Origin: Lysinibacillus fusiformis
GTDB lineage: Bacteria; Bacillota; Bacilli; Bacillales_A; Planococcaceae
Reading direction: 5' to 3'
Assembly (NCBI RefSeq): GCF_007362955.1
Contig: NZ_CP041696.1
Span: forward strand, 2,294,001 to 2,358,000
Length of the DNA stretch: 64,000 nt
Notes under the pieces: model-generated
The model's database searches: none
The model's input: the letters and a program-made list of their open reading frames with translations, nothing else
What the model was told of the DNA's origin: nothing
Made by a program: the position numbers and the translations under genes
Shown: one piece after another, positions 17,853 through 27,005 of the stretch
How positions within the stretch are numbered: position 1 is the first letter of the stretch
Layout: each line of letters opens with the position of its first letter

Positions 17853-19013
17853 TTATAAGTATGATTTTAGTTCATTGGCCAAAAAGGGCTTTGCATTCAA
17901 CAGTGTTACAAAGGCATCATATTTGGCACGTTGTTCTAGACTAGGTTTTTTGCCAGTACGATACGCTCGTATTAAAATATTTTTAGGCGTATTTTCCATG
18001 TCTATAAACTCCAACAATTGTGCTTCATAGCCAACCAGAGATAGTATTTCAGCGCGAATGGCATCAGTTGCTAGAGCAGCAAAGCGTTCACGGACAAGTC
18101 CATGCTGTAGCATAATGTCGAGAGCCGGCGTATGAAGTTGGCGGTTTAACTCATGCTGACAACAAGGTACACTTAATATAACACTTGCCCCCCATTTGAC
18201 AGCACGCGATAATGCCATATCCGTTGCTACATCACAGGCATGTAATGTCACCACCATGTCCACTGTGGACTCATCATTATAGTCGTTAATATCCCCGACT
18301 AAAAATTCAAGCTGTTCATAGCCTAAATCCTGTGCGATACGGGAGCACTCCTCAATCACTTCCTTTTTTAAATCTAAGCCAGTTACGCGAATGTCCAAGC
18401 CCTTTTCAATTTTCAAATAATGGTATAAAGCAAACGTTAAATATGATTTTCCCGAACCAAAGTCAAGAATACGAACTGGACGATCTTTAGGTAAATAGGC
18501 TAAAGCATCGTCGATAAATTCAATGAAACGGTTAATTTGCTTAAATTTATCGTACTTTTGCTTTTTAACCTTACCTTCCTCTGTTTGTACACCAAGTCGA
18601 ATTAAAAATGGGTAAGGTGTCGCATCATCGAGTAAGTAGTTTTTCTTTCGATTATGCGAGAGGTTTACTGGTTTTGGTGTCGCTGTATTATTGGATTTCC
18701 ATAATACTTTGTTTTTTTTCGAAAGTTGTACTTGTACTGTTTCATCCATAAAATCTATATGTGCTTGACGAAAATCTTCGAAAAAAGCTTCAAGCTTAGT
18801 CGGGAATTCCGCCAGTTGAACGTTTTCATGTTTCAAGATACGTTCATATTGGTATTCAATTTGTATATGATAAACGTCTTTTAACATTAATGGTTTTAGT
18901 TTAATACGCTTTACTTCATTGGATTTCATTCGTGGCTGACTAATTGTGGCCGCTATGAGTTGTTGTTGAAAAATTTGCTCATGCAGTTGAGCCTTCATTT
19001 CTTCAAATGTCAT
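17853..19013 (-). CDS. Class I SAM-dependent methyltransferase (Methyltransf_32 type)
   Basis: 386-residue cytoplasmic enzyme. The SAM-binding motif I is RILDFGSGKSYLTFALYHYL, motif II ends in VTGLDLKK, and the distinctive TLHACDVATDMAL plus a cysteine pair in SVPCCQHEL are typical of the methyltransferase domain shared with eukaryotic GSTCD-like proteins. The N-terminal 150 residues resemble an RNA-binding or substrate domain but no name is given. Substrate unknown. The ATG at 19013 is chosen, with GAAGAAGG upstream; the open frame extends 15 codons further without a good site. Confidence 0.85.
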   Translation of the reverse strand: MTFEEMKAQLHEQIFQQQLIAATISQPRMKSNEVKRIKLKPLMLKDVYHIQIEYQYERILKHENVQLAEFPTKLEAFFEDFRQAHIDFMDETVQVQLSKKNKVLWKSNNTATPKPVNLSHNRKKNYLLDDATPYPFLIRLGVQTEEGKVKKQKYDKFKQINRFIEFIDDALAYLPKDRPVRILDFGSGKSYLTFALYHYLKIEKGLDIRVTGLDLKKEVIEECSRIAQDLGYEQLEFLVGDINDYNDESTVDMVVTLHACDVATDMALSRAVKWGASVILSVPCCQHELNRQLHTPALDIMLQHGLVRERFAALATDAIRAEILSLVGYEAQLLEFIDMENTPKNILIRAYRTGKKPSLEQRAKYDAFVTLLNAKPFLANELKSYL

Positions 19014-19235
19014 TTTTTCGCCTTCTTCATTGTGTGATAGATGGCAATAGTGTAACACAATTTTTAAAGTGCCACGTTAAAATCAATTTCTAACTGTTTG
19101 GATTGTGATCATGTGCGGAATAAGAGTAGATGCTTTTCGAATGATGCCGAGTAAAAGTCACAGATTGGGGCATTATATGGTAAGATGGAGAAAATTTGTC
19201 GTAGCGTCACCAAGGCGTTGGTGGGAGGTTTGTGA

Positions 19236-20522
19236 ATGGATAGAATAAAGGAAGTCGATGTACTGCAGGAAAAGGCAATTTTAGTTGGCGTGAATTTACG
19301 TAATGATGCGCATTTTGCTTATTCCATTGAAGAGCTTACAAATTTAGCAGAAGCTTTGAATGTGGAAGTATTAGGCACCGTGACGCAAAACTTAGAGCGT
19401 GTTACGCCTTCACATTATGTGGGAACTGGTAAAATCGAAGAAATTAAAAGTTTTTATGATGAAGCGCAAGCCAATCTCGTCATTTTTAATGATGAATTGT
19501 CTCCTTCGCAAATCCGCAATCTAGAACGCGATTTAGAAACGAAGGTTATTGATCGGACGATGCTTATTTTAGATATTTTCGGTCGTCGTGCTAAAACACG
19601 TGAAGCCCAAATGCAAGTAGAATTGGCACAACTACAATATATGTTGCCACGTTTAGTCGGATTACATGCTTCACTTAGCCGTCAAGGTGGCGGCACAGGT
19701 GGCGGCTTTAAAAACCGTGGTGCCGGTGAGACAAAACTTGAGCTGGATCGTCGTAAAATTGAGGATCAGATTTCAAAAATTAAAAAAGACCTAGAGCAAG
19801 TGAAGGAACAGCGGGAGACACAGCGTAAGCAAAGACGCAAAAATGCTATACCTGTCGTATCCATTGTTGGCTATACGAATGCTGGGAAATCAACTATTAT
19901 GAATCAGCTTCTTACGAAAATTGGACAAGAGGGTCATAAACAAGTATTTGAGAAGGATATGCTATTTGCAACACTCGAAACGTCTGTGCGTCAGATAGAG
20001 TTGACTGATAACAAATCATTTTTATTAACAGATACAGTGGGCTTTGTTAGCAAATTACCTCATCATTTGGTTAAGGCCTTTCGCTCGACACTAGAAGAGG
20101 CACGTGATGCAGATTTACTACTTCATGTTGTAGATGTATCCAATGAGGAACATGGTTTTATGATGGATGTCACGAATGAGACGTTAAAGGCAGTTGGCGT
20201 TGAAGGAATCCCAACTATTTATGTATATAATAAAGCGGATTTAGCAAATGTTCCTCACCCGATAATCAGTGGCGATAATATTTGGATTTCTGCAAAACAG
20301 GGTGTTGGTTTAGACGAATTATTGCAAATGATACGTCAGCATATTTTCTCTGATTATATAACATGTAAAATGCTCATTCCTTATGAACAAGGAAATGTGG
20401 TTTCTTATCTAAATGAAAAAGCAACCATTCATGAAACGGCATATGAAGAAGAGGGTACCTTATTGAAGCTTGAAGCAAAAGAAGCTGATTATGCAAAGTA
20501 TCAGCAATATGTCGTTAAATAA
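19236..20522 (+). CDS. hflX: GTPase HflX
   Basis: 428-residue ribosome-associated GTPase. The N-terminal HflX domain (about 1-185) includes the glycine-rich SRQGGGTGGGFKNRGAGETKLELDRR, followed by a coiled linker and the G domain: G1 GYTNAGKST (about 207-215), G3 DTVGF and G4 NKAD. HflX splits stalled 70S ribosomes after stress. ATG at 19236 with GGGAGG upstream. It stands alone and ends at a strong terminator. Confidence 0.95.
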   Translation: MDRIKEVDVLQEKAILVGVNLRNDAHFAYSIEELTNLAEALNVEVLGTVTQNLERVTPSHYVGTGKIEEIKSFYDEAQANLVIFNDELSPSQIRNLERDLETKVIDRTMLILDIFGRRAKTREAQMQVELAQLQYMLPRLVGLHASLSRQGGGTGGGFKNRGAGETKLELDRRKIEDQISKIKKDLEQVKEQRETQRKQRRKNAIPVVSIVGYTNAGKSTIMNQLLTKIGQEGHKQVFEKDMLFATLETSVRQIELTDNKSFLLTDTVGFVSKLPHHLVKAFRSTLEEARDADLLLHVVDVSNEEHGFMMDVTNETLKAVGVEGIPTIYVYNKADLANVPHPIISGDNIWISAKQGVGLDELLQMIRQHIFSDYITCKMLIPYEQGNVVSYLNEKATIHETAYEEEGTLLKLEAKEADYAKYQQYVVK

Positions 20523-20532
20523 CAATGGTGGA

Positions 20533-20562
20533 AACAACGACGAATATCGTCGTTGTTTTTTT
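20533..20562 (+). terminator. Terminator after hflX
   Basis: AACAACGACGA pairs with TCGTCGTTGTT around a short loop and is followed by a T tract. Confidence 0.88.
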
Positions 20563-20849
20563 ATGGATATAAATAATATATATATATAGAAAATTCAGAT
20601 TTAATATTATTTTAGAATAATTTAATATGAGGTTGCGATAAAAGAGTAAGAAAACTTAGATATATCAATGATTTTAGCGAAAATAACTAAAATCAATCAG
20701 AATTTAATGAAAAATGACAAATTTTCAACATTTATAAAAACTGTTGATAAAGTGATGAAAACGCTTTACTATGATGAAATATAGTTTTTTATCCTTATTA
20801 ATGGGTAATAATATTTTTAAGGAATAATGAAAATGGGAGAGGGTATTGT
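20563..20849 (+). promoter_or_regulatory. dtpT leader with promoter and candidate cre site
   Basis: AT-rich leader of the peptide transporter gene. TTGATA (20744-20749), 17 bases and TACTAT (20767-20772) form a plausible sigma-A promoter. TGAAAACGCTTTAC at 20756-20769 lies in the spacer and matches the CcpA cre consensus TGWAANCGNTNWCA at 12 of 14 positions. A cre there would mean repression on preferred sugars. The rest shows no ORF or clear structure. Confidence 0.5.
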
Positions 20850-22337
20850 ATGTCTACTAAAGATGAAATTGTAAAATCCGTCCCTCAAAATGGCTTTGTG
20901 GGACACCCTAAAGGGCTCTTTACTTTATTTTTCACTGAATTCTGGGAACGTTTTTCATACTATGGTATGCGAGCGATTCTAATTTTCTTTATGTATTATG
21001 AGTTGAATGAAGGCGGTTTAGGTTTAGATCGTGGTACAGCAAACTCCATTATGGCCATCTATGGATCACTTGTCTATATGTCAGGTATAATCGGTGGTTG
21101 GATTGCCGACCGACTTTTAGGTACGCGTAGAACAATATTTTATGGTGGCGTATTAATAATGATTGGTCATTTACTGTTAGCATTGCCTGGAGGCGTAAGC
21201 ATGTTGTTTGCTTCAATGGCCTTTATTGTTATTGGTACAGGACTATTAAAACCAAATGTTTCAAGTGTTGTTGGAGATATTTATGCTGAGACAGATAGTC
21301 GTCGCGATGCAGGTTTCTCAATTTTCTATATGGGTATTAATATGGGTGCGTTTATTGCGCCGTTTATTGTCGGAACAATTGGACAAAAGTATAGCTTCCA
21401 TTTAGGATTCGGTTTAGCAGGTATTGGTATGCTAATTGGTTTAATCGTTTATAAGGCAACGGAGAAAAAATATTTAGGTTTAGCAGGCTTACAGGTAAAT
21501 AATCCATTAAAGCCGGAAGAACGTAAAAAAGTATTTACGCAATTCGGCATTATTGCCTTACTTATAATAATTGCAGGTGCGATTGGCATAAAAACGGGCG
21601 TACTAACAATGAATGTCTTTAGTCTAATCATTACTGCATTGGGTATTATCATTCCAACAGTGTTCTTTATCTACATGTATCGCAGCGAGAAAACAACGAA
21701 GGATGAAAAATCTCGTCTGCTTGCTTATATTCCGCTATTTATATCTGCTGTTATGTTCTGGGCAATCCAAGAACAAGGGGCAACTATTTTAGCAACGTAT
21801 GCAGATGAGCGTACTCGTTTAAACATTGGAGGTTTTCATCTTCAATCGTCTTGGTTTCAATCTTTAAACCCATTATTCGTTATTACCATGGCTCCGTTAT
21901 TCGCCATGCTATGGCTAAAATGGGGCGATAAGCAACCGACGACACCACGTAAGTTTTCTTACTCATTATTCTTTGCGGGATTATCATTCCTAGTGATGAT
22001 GATTCCAGCGCATCTATCTGATGGACAAGCATTGGTGAGTCCTTGGTGGTTAGTGCTGTCATTCTTCTTAGTCGTGGTAGGAGAATTATTGCTATCACCG
22101 GTAGGTCTTTCAGCTACAACGAAATTAGCACCACAGGCTTTTGCGGCACAGACAATGTCACTATGGTTCTTAACAAGCGCCGCAGCGCAAGCCATTAACG
22201 CACAGCTTGTAAAGGTATATGAAGTCGTAAGTGAATTCACATACTTTGGCTTTTTAGGTTTATTGTCGATCGTTATTGGTGTGATCTTATTATTGCTTTC
22301 ACCAATTATATCTAAGGCAATGCGTGGTATTAATTAA
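20850..22337 (+). CDS. dtpT: Di/tripeptide:proton symporter, POT/PTR family
   Basis: 495-residue major-facilitator protein. The POT signature at the N-terminus FFTEFWERFSYYGMRAIL carries the ExxER-like proton motif; GIIGGWIADRLLGTRR is the MFS loop; FSIFYMGINMGAFIAPF is the PTR2 signature; FWAIQEQGATIL lies in TM7. About 14 hydrophobic segments are visible, as usual for bacterial POTs. It imports di- and tripeptides with protons. The ATG at 20850 follows GGGAGAGGG. Single gene. Confidence 0.94.
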   Translation: MSTKDEIVKSVPQNGFVGHPKGLFTLFFTEFWERFSYYGMRAILIFFMYYELNEGGLGLDRGTANSIMAIYGSLVYMSGIIGGWIADRLLGTRRTIFYGGVLIMIGHLLLALPGGVSMLFASMAFIVIGTGLLKPNVSSVVGDIYAETDSRRDAGFSIFYMGINMGAFIAPFIVGTIGQKYSFHLGFGLAGIGMLIGLIVYKATEKKYLGLAGLQVNNPLKPEERKKVFTQFGIIALLIIIAGAIGIKTGVLTMNVFSLIITALGIIIPTVFFIYMYRSEKTTKDEKSRLLAYIPLFISAVMFWAIQEQGATILATYADERTRLNIGGFHLQSSWFQSLNPLFVITMAPLFAMLWLKWGDKQPTTPRKFSYSLFFAGLSFLVMMIPAHLSDGQALVSPWWLVLSFFLVVVGELLLSPVGLSATTKLAPQAFAAQTMSLWFLTSAAAQAINAQLVKVYEVVSEFTYFGFLGLLSIVIGVILLLLSPIISKAMRGIN

Positions 22338-22342
22338 TAAAA

Positions 22343-22389
22343 GGATGTCAGGGTAGTCTAGTGATGGACTGCTCCGGGCATCTTTTTTT
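22343..22389 (+). terminator. Terminator after dtpT
   Basis: GATGTCAGGGTAGTC pairs imperfectly with GACTGCTCCGGGCATC around a 9-base loop and is followed by TTTTTTT. Confidence 0.82.
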
Positions 22390-22498
22390 GTGTTTCGGGT
22401 GGTTGATTTGCTAAGTAAGGGCATAAGTTTCTGTGTAGAAAAGAAATTTTTTCCGTTATAATAATCTTAATAGTATGAAAATTAAAGGGGTGGTTGAT

Positions 22499-23644
22499 AT
22501 GAAAGAAGAGTTGGATCGCTTGAGGCCAAGGTTAATGGAGATTTTTACGTATTTACATGCACATCCAGAGAAAAGCTGGTATGAGATAGAAACAACTAAT
22601 TATATTATTGATCTACTAACGCGTGAAGGATTTTCTCCAAAACGCTTTAAAAATTGTACAGGACTTTATGTGGACGTAGGAGAAGGTAAGCCAAAGGTTG
22701 GTTTGCGTACGGATATTGATGCGTTGTGGCAGGAGATAGATGGTGAGTTCCGCGCCAATCACTCATGTGGGCATGATGGACATATGACGATGGCCATTGG
22801 TGCTCTATTACTGTTGAAAGAACAACCTCAATCATTCAAAGGCACGATTCGTGTAATTTTCCAACCAGCAGAAGAAAAAGGAACTGGTGCGTTAGCTATT
22901 CTACAAGAAGGAATAATTGATGATCTAGACTATTTATTTGGTGTTCATGTAAGACCTGTGCATGAACTAGAGGATGGTGCATATTGTGCTGCGTTGTATC
23001 ATGGCGCTTCAAGGCTGCTTGAAGGAGAAATTATTGGTGAGGATGCTCATGCTGCAAGACCTCATCTTGGTGTCAATGCAATCGAGGTAGGGGCAAAGAT
23101 TATTGAAGATTTGCGTACGATTCATACCGACCCTATGATTCCTGTTTCGATAAAAATGACGAAGTTTCAAGCAGGGGGAGGGTCGGGCAATATAATTCCT
23201 GGAAGAGCATCTTTCACCATTGATATACGAGCACAACAAAATGATGTCATGGATACACTCGCTCAAGGTGTAAAGAGAGTAGTAGATTCTTCAAAAATCT
23301 TGCATAAAGTTCAAATTGAATTACGTACTGTTGCAAATATTGTGGCGGCAGAGGTAGATGCAAGTGCGCAAGATATTATGGAGCAGGCGATTGTGCAAGC
23401 GACAGGTTTATCGAATTTAAGAAAGCCTATTCGAACACCAGGGGGTGAGGATTTCCACCATTATGCTGTTCAACGACCACATTTAAAGTCTACAATGCTA
23501 GGTCTAGGCTGTGGTTTAACACCAGGACTACACCACCCGAAGATGAAATTTAAGCAGGCAAGACTTGTCACTGGGGTTGAAATTCTTACAAAGGCTGTAT
23601 TGATGGCTTTAAAAACAGGGAATATAGAGGAGGCGTCAGTATAA
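22499..23644 (+). CDS. M20 family amidohydrolase, probable N-acyl-L-amino acid deacylase (AmhX-like)
   Basis: 381-residue metal-dependent hydrolase of the M20/AmhX family. Metal ligands are visible in RTDIDAL, the Cys-His pair of NHSCGHDGHMT, QPAEEKG (catalytic and metal Glu), VHVRPVHE and the late GGEDFHHY and GLHHPKM. It removes an acyl group from N-acylated amino acids. Its two downstream neighbours encode a GNAT transferase and an N-acylamino acid racemase, so the likely substrate is N-succinyl- or N-acetyl-L-amino acids. The ATG at 22499 follows AAAGGGG with 8-base spacing; the stop overlaps the next start (TAATG). Confidence 0.87.
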   Translation: MKEELDRLRPRLMEIFTYLHAHPEKSWYEIETTNYIIDLLTREGFSPKRFKNCTGLYVDVGEGKPKVGLRTDIDALWQEIDGEFRANHSCGHDGHMTMAIGALLLLKEQPQSFKGTIRVIFQPAEEKGTGALAILQEGIIDDLDYLFGVHVRPVHELEDGAYCAALYHGASRLLEGEIIGEDAHAARPHLGVNAIEVGAKIIEDLRTIHTDPMIPVSIKMTKFQAGGGSGNIIPGRASFTIDIRAQQNDVMDTLAQGVKRVVDSSKILHKVQIELRTVANIVAAEVDASAQDIMEQAIVQATGLSNLRKPIRTPGGEDFHHYAVQRPHLKSTMLGLGCGLTPGLHHPKMKFKQARLVTGVEILTKAVLMALKTGNIEEASV

Positions 23645-24468
23645 TGTTAGAAAAAGTATGTATAAAGAAAGTAATAACACCTGTAGAAATTGCAAAAGTG
23701 CAACACTTAAATGCAGAAATATGGGGGAGTCAGGCAATTCCCTCTCACCAGTTGCTCGCTGTTGTGCAAAATGGGGGATTATTGCTTGGTGCATATTTAG
23801 AAGATCAACTGATTGGTTTTAATTATTGCTTTGTTGGCTATCAAGAAGGAAAAATGTATCTCCACTCGCACATGATTGGCGTGAAGAAAACATATCGTGA
23901 ACAAGGTGTAGGGGAATTATTAAAGCATGCACAACAAGATTATGCAAAAGAGAATGAGTTTCAGCTTGTGCGCTGGTTATTTGATCCTTTGGAAGCACGG
24001 TTGGCTAATTTATCTTTCTTGAAATTAAATGCCATTAGCTATCAATATAAAACGGATTATTATGGTCCATTACAAGATGATTTTAATGATGGGCTACCTT
24101 CAGATCGACTTATTGTTGAATGGTGGGTTGAGCGCAACCATGTAGACGATTGCTTAGATGAATTAGAAGAAAGTGCAGAAGAAATTGTTCCTTGGTCAAT
24201 GACGGTGGATGGACTCCCAGTACTTGATAAAGATGGTGAATTTCAGCATGACCGAGTATTTATTAGGGATGCTTACTTATTAGCAATTCCTCAATATTTA
24301 CAAAAAATGAAAGTAGAGAGTCCGAAGCTTGCGGAGGATTGGCGATATAAGGTTCGTACAATTTTAACGACCTTATTCGAACAGGAGTATGCTATCGTTC
24401 GAGTGAAAAAACACAAGGAATATGTGAATTTTTATCTGTTAGTTAGACGCTCTTTATTAGCCTTATAA
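23644..24468 (+). CDS. GNAT family N-acyltransferase, probable amino acid N-succinyl/acetyltransferase
   Basis: 274-residue protein of the COG3375-like GNAT group. The acyl-CoA core is LHSHMIGVKKTYREQGVGELLKHAQQDYAKEN, followed by LVRWLFDPLEARLANLSFLKLNAISYQY, which is highly conserved in this group. A C-terminal helical half follows. The start overlaps the stop of the amidohydrolase gene by one base, with GAGGAGG upstream. Known relatives next to N-succinylamino acid racemases acylate D-amino acids from succinyl-CoA; that role is inferred here from the neighbours. Confidence 0.85.
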   Translation: MLEKVCIKKVITPVEIAKVQHLNAEIWGSQAIPSHQLLAVVQNGGLLLGAYLEDQLIGFNYCFVGYQEGKMYLHSHMIGVKKTYREQGVGELLKHAQQDYAKENEFQLVRWLFDPLEARLANLSFLKLNAISYQYKTDYYGPLQDDFNDGLPSDRLIVEWWVERNHVDDCLDELEESAEEIVPWSMTVDGLPVLDKDGEFQHDRVFIRDAYLLAIPQYLQKMKVESPKLAEDWRYKVRTILTTLFEQEYAIVRVKKHKEYVNFYLLVRRSLLAL

Positions 24469-24490
24469 TAAGGATAAGGAGTGAATGCTT

Positions 24491-25597
24491 ATGAGAATAG
24501 AAGAAATTACAATTAGACATTTGAAAATGGCGATGAAAGCCCCATTTAAAACAAGTTTTGGTACGATTCATGAAAAAGAATTATTACTTCTAGAAGTGAA
24601 GGATGTATCAGGAACGATTGGATGGGGAGAAGCGGTAGCCTTTGTAGCACCGTGGTATACAGAGGAGACTTTAAAAACGATATGGCATATGCTAGAGGAC
24701 TTTTTAATGCCTACCTTGCTACATAAAGATATTGTGCATCCGGATGAGGTCGGTGCTATGTTTGCCTCTATCCGGCGAAATTGCATGGCAAAGGCTTCGA
24801 TTGAAGGAGCGGTTTGGGATATATATGCACAGCAAACGAAGCAGTCTCTTGCCCACGCATTAGGCGGAAGTAAGGAAATGATTGAGGTGGGAATTAGTGT
24901 AGGGATTCAATCGTCCACCGAGAAGTTAATAGATTTGATAAAAGGCTATGTGGAAATGGGTTATAAACGTGTAAAAATAAAAATAAAACCAGGTCAAGAT
25001 GTTGAAGTGATTCGTGCTATTCGTGCTGAATTCCCAGACTTGCCTTTAATGGCGGATGCAAATTCTGCCTATACTTTACATGACATTGAGGTGTTGCAGC
25101 AACTTGATGCATACAATTTACTAATGATAGAGCAGCCACTTGCAGCTGACGATATCATCGATCATGCTAAGCTACAAGAGCAGTTGAAAACGCCAATTTG
25201 TTTAGATGAAAGTATAACGTCTATGGAAGATGTTCGAAAGGCCATAGAACTTGGCAGCTGTGGTGTCATAAATATTAAAATTGGACGGGTCGGTGGCTTA
25301 ACTGAAGCCAAGAGAATTCATGACTTGTGTCAAGAAAAAGATATTCCTGTATGGTGTGGCGGTATGTTAGAGGCTGGTATAGGACGAGCGCATAATATTG
25401 CCTTAACATCACTCGCTAATTTTGTATTGCCCGGAGATACAGCGGGTTCAAGCCATTATTGGTATGAAGATATTATTACGCCTGAAGTGATCGTAGAAGG
25501 TGGCTATATTCGTGTTCCACAGACTATTGGCATGGGGTATACGCCGAATATGAACGTCATTGAAAAATTGACAATCAGCAAGAAAATCTACAAATAG
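24491..25597 (+). CDS. N-succinylamino acid racemase / o-succinylbenzoate synthase family (enolase superfamily)
   Basis: 368-residue enolase-superfamily enzyme of the MenC/NSAR group. The catalytic lysine pair is in RVKIKIKPG (near 160), metal ligands are in [13 protein letters not shown] and CLDESI, and the second lysine is in [10 protein letters not shown]. It epimerises N-acylamino acids; some members also make o-succinylbenzoate for menaquinone. No men genes are near, while an acyltransferase and a deacylase are, so racemase is favoured. The ATG at 24491 is 9 bases after AAGGAG; ATG 24485 is 3 bases away. Confidence 0.85.
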   Translation: MRIEEITIRHLKMAMKAPFKTSFGTIHEKELLLLEVKDVSGTIGWGEAVAFVAPWYTEETLKTIWHMLEDFLMPTLLHKDIVHPDEVGAMFASIRRNCMAKASIEGAVWDIYAQQTKQSLAHALGGSKEMIEVGISVGIQSSTEKLIDLIKGYVEMGYKRVKIKIKPGQDVEVIRAIRAEFPDLPLMADANSAYTLHDIEVLQQLDAYNLLMIEQPLAADDIIDHAKLQEQLKTPICLDESITSMEDVRKAIELGSCGVINIKIGRVGGLTEAKRIHDLCQEKDIPVWCGGMLEAGIGRAHNIALTSLANFVLPGDTAGSSHYWYEDIITPEVIVEGGYIRVPQTIGMGYTPNMNVIEKLTISKKIYK

Positions 25598-25662
25598 AAT
25601 CATTCATTAGCAGGAGTCGTAGTATCTGCTAGCAAGGGATCAATAAACGGGGAGAGAATTGA

Positions 25663-26718
25663 TTGAAAAAGAGTTTGCAAATCGGTGGTGCCTATGTAGG
25701 AATTATCGTCGGTGCGGGGTTTGCATCAGGGCAGGAAATCGTGCAGTACTTTACGAGCTATGGCTATAAGGGGATTTTTGGAGCACTTATTGCCACATTA
25801 GGATTTGCCTTTGTAGGAATGTGTATTGCGCAAATTAGCTCAAGACTGCGTACAACATCGCATAAGGATCTAATTTATCAAATTTCAGGTAATGCTGTGG
25901 GCTTTGTGATGGATTATTTACTGTCGCTCTTCTTATTTGGCGTGGCTGTTATTATGTTTGCTGGAGCGGGTGCTACATTTGAGCAAATGTTTGGTTTACC
26001 TATCTGGATGGGGAGTATTTTTATGATAACCCTAACCATTGTCACAGTGATGATGAATGTGCAAAGTGTCATTAACATTATCGCCATTGCTACACCCTAT
26101 TTGCTAGCAGTCGTAACAGTTATAGCAGTTTATTCATTAGCCACGATGGAATTATCCTTTGCAGAACAAGTTGTGATTGCTGAACAACAATTACGAGTAG
26201 AATCTAAAAGCTGGTGGGTCACTGCTTTATTATACATGTCCTTTAATATTGGTGTATGTTTCTCACTTCTTACCGTGATGTGTGGATCTATACGAAATGA
26301 AAGAGTTGCTGGAATGGGAGGCATTATCGGAGGAATTCTACTAGGAGCATTAATCTTACTCATTAATCTCTCACTACTTGCCAAGATGAATATCGTAGCT
26401 GGATTAGATATCCCGATGCTCGCCTTAGCGAATGAAATACATCCGATAATTGGTCTAGTAATGTCACTATCATTGCTAGGCATGATTTATAATACAGCAG
26501 TTGGGATGTTTTACTCGTTCATGGTACGCTTCTTTAAACCGAAAAAGCCTAGCTTTAAGGTTGCTGTAATCTTCTTAGGTGCATTAGGTTTTTTAGCAAG
26601 TCTTGCAGGTTTCACAACACTCGTATCGAAATTATATGCTGTGATGGGTTATCTAGGTTTTATCTTAGTTGCGGCAATTGTTTTTGCCTGGTTAAGAGGA
26701 ATACGTCGATTAGCTTGA
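25663..26718 (+). CDS. YkvI-like polytopic membrane protein
   Basis: 351-residue membrane protein with about ten helices, related to the B. subtilis YkvI group and distantly to the LeuT/APC fold. The first helix carries GGAYVGIIVGAGFASGQEIVQYF, the unwound-helix motif of such transporters. Substrate unknown; an amino acid or similar small molecule fits the fold and the amino-acid operon upstream. TTG start at 25663 with GGGGAGAG 7 bases before. It is 65 bases after the racemase gene and could share its transcript. A terminator follows. Confidence 0.82.
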   Translation: MKKSLQIGGAYVGIIVGAGFASGQEIVQYFTSYGYKGIFGALIATLGFAFVGMCIAQISSRLRTTSHKDLIYQISGNAVGFVMDYLLSLFLFGVAVIMFAGAGATFEQMFGLPIWMGSIFMITLTIVTVMMNVQSVINIIAIATPYLLAVVTVIAVYSLATMELSFAEQVVIAEQQLRVESKSWWVTALLYMSFNIGVCFSLLTVMCGSIRNERVAGMGGIIGGILLGALILLINLSLLAKMNIVAGLDIPMLALANEIHPIIGLVMSLSLLGMIYNTAVGMFYSFMVRFFKPKKPSFKVAVIFLGALGFLASLAGFTTLVSKLYAVMGYLGFILVAAIVFAWLRGIRRLA

Positions 26719-26723
26719 TTCAT

Positions 26724-26770
26724 AAGGTGATTGAGAAAAGTAAAATACTTTATTCTCAATTACCTTTTTT
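26724..26770 (+). terminator. Terminator after the ykvI-like gene
   Basis: AAGGTGATTGAGAA pairs with TTCTCAATTACCTT (one G:U) around a loop with its own AAAGTA/TACTTT pairing, then TTTTTT. Confidence 0.87.
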
Positions 26771-26878
26771 ATTTGAATAAATAACTTGTGGAAGTTCGAA
26801 TTGTTTTTGTCTTGAAAAAAGTTATAAATGTCGATAAATCATCATTTACACTTGATTTTTAATCAATGCAAAATAAAA

Positions 26879-26960
26879 CGAGAATAATTCTCATTTGAAG
26901 GTTGACTGATATTCCAAACACGCTTATAATGAGAATCGTGAGTAATGATAATCATTTTCA
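26879..26960 (+). promoter_or_regulatory. Fur-controlled promoter of the siderophore uptake operon
   Basis: TTGACT (26902-26907), a 17-base spacer and TATAAT (26925-26930) make a near-ideal sigma-A promoter. A Fur-like 7-1-7 palindrome CGAGAATAATTCTCA lies at 26879-26893, before the -35. A stronger one, TGATAATCATTTTCA, lies at 26946-26960 over the early transcribed region, preceded by a further TGAGAATCG half-site. Iron-loaded Fur would block it. Confidence 0.88.
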
Positions 26961-27005
26961 CTAGAAAAAGGTTAACTTACAAAAATGAATCTACCGGGGA
27001 TTACA

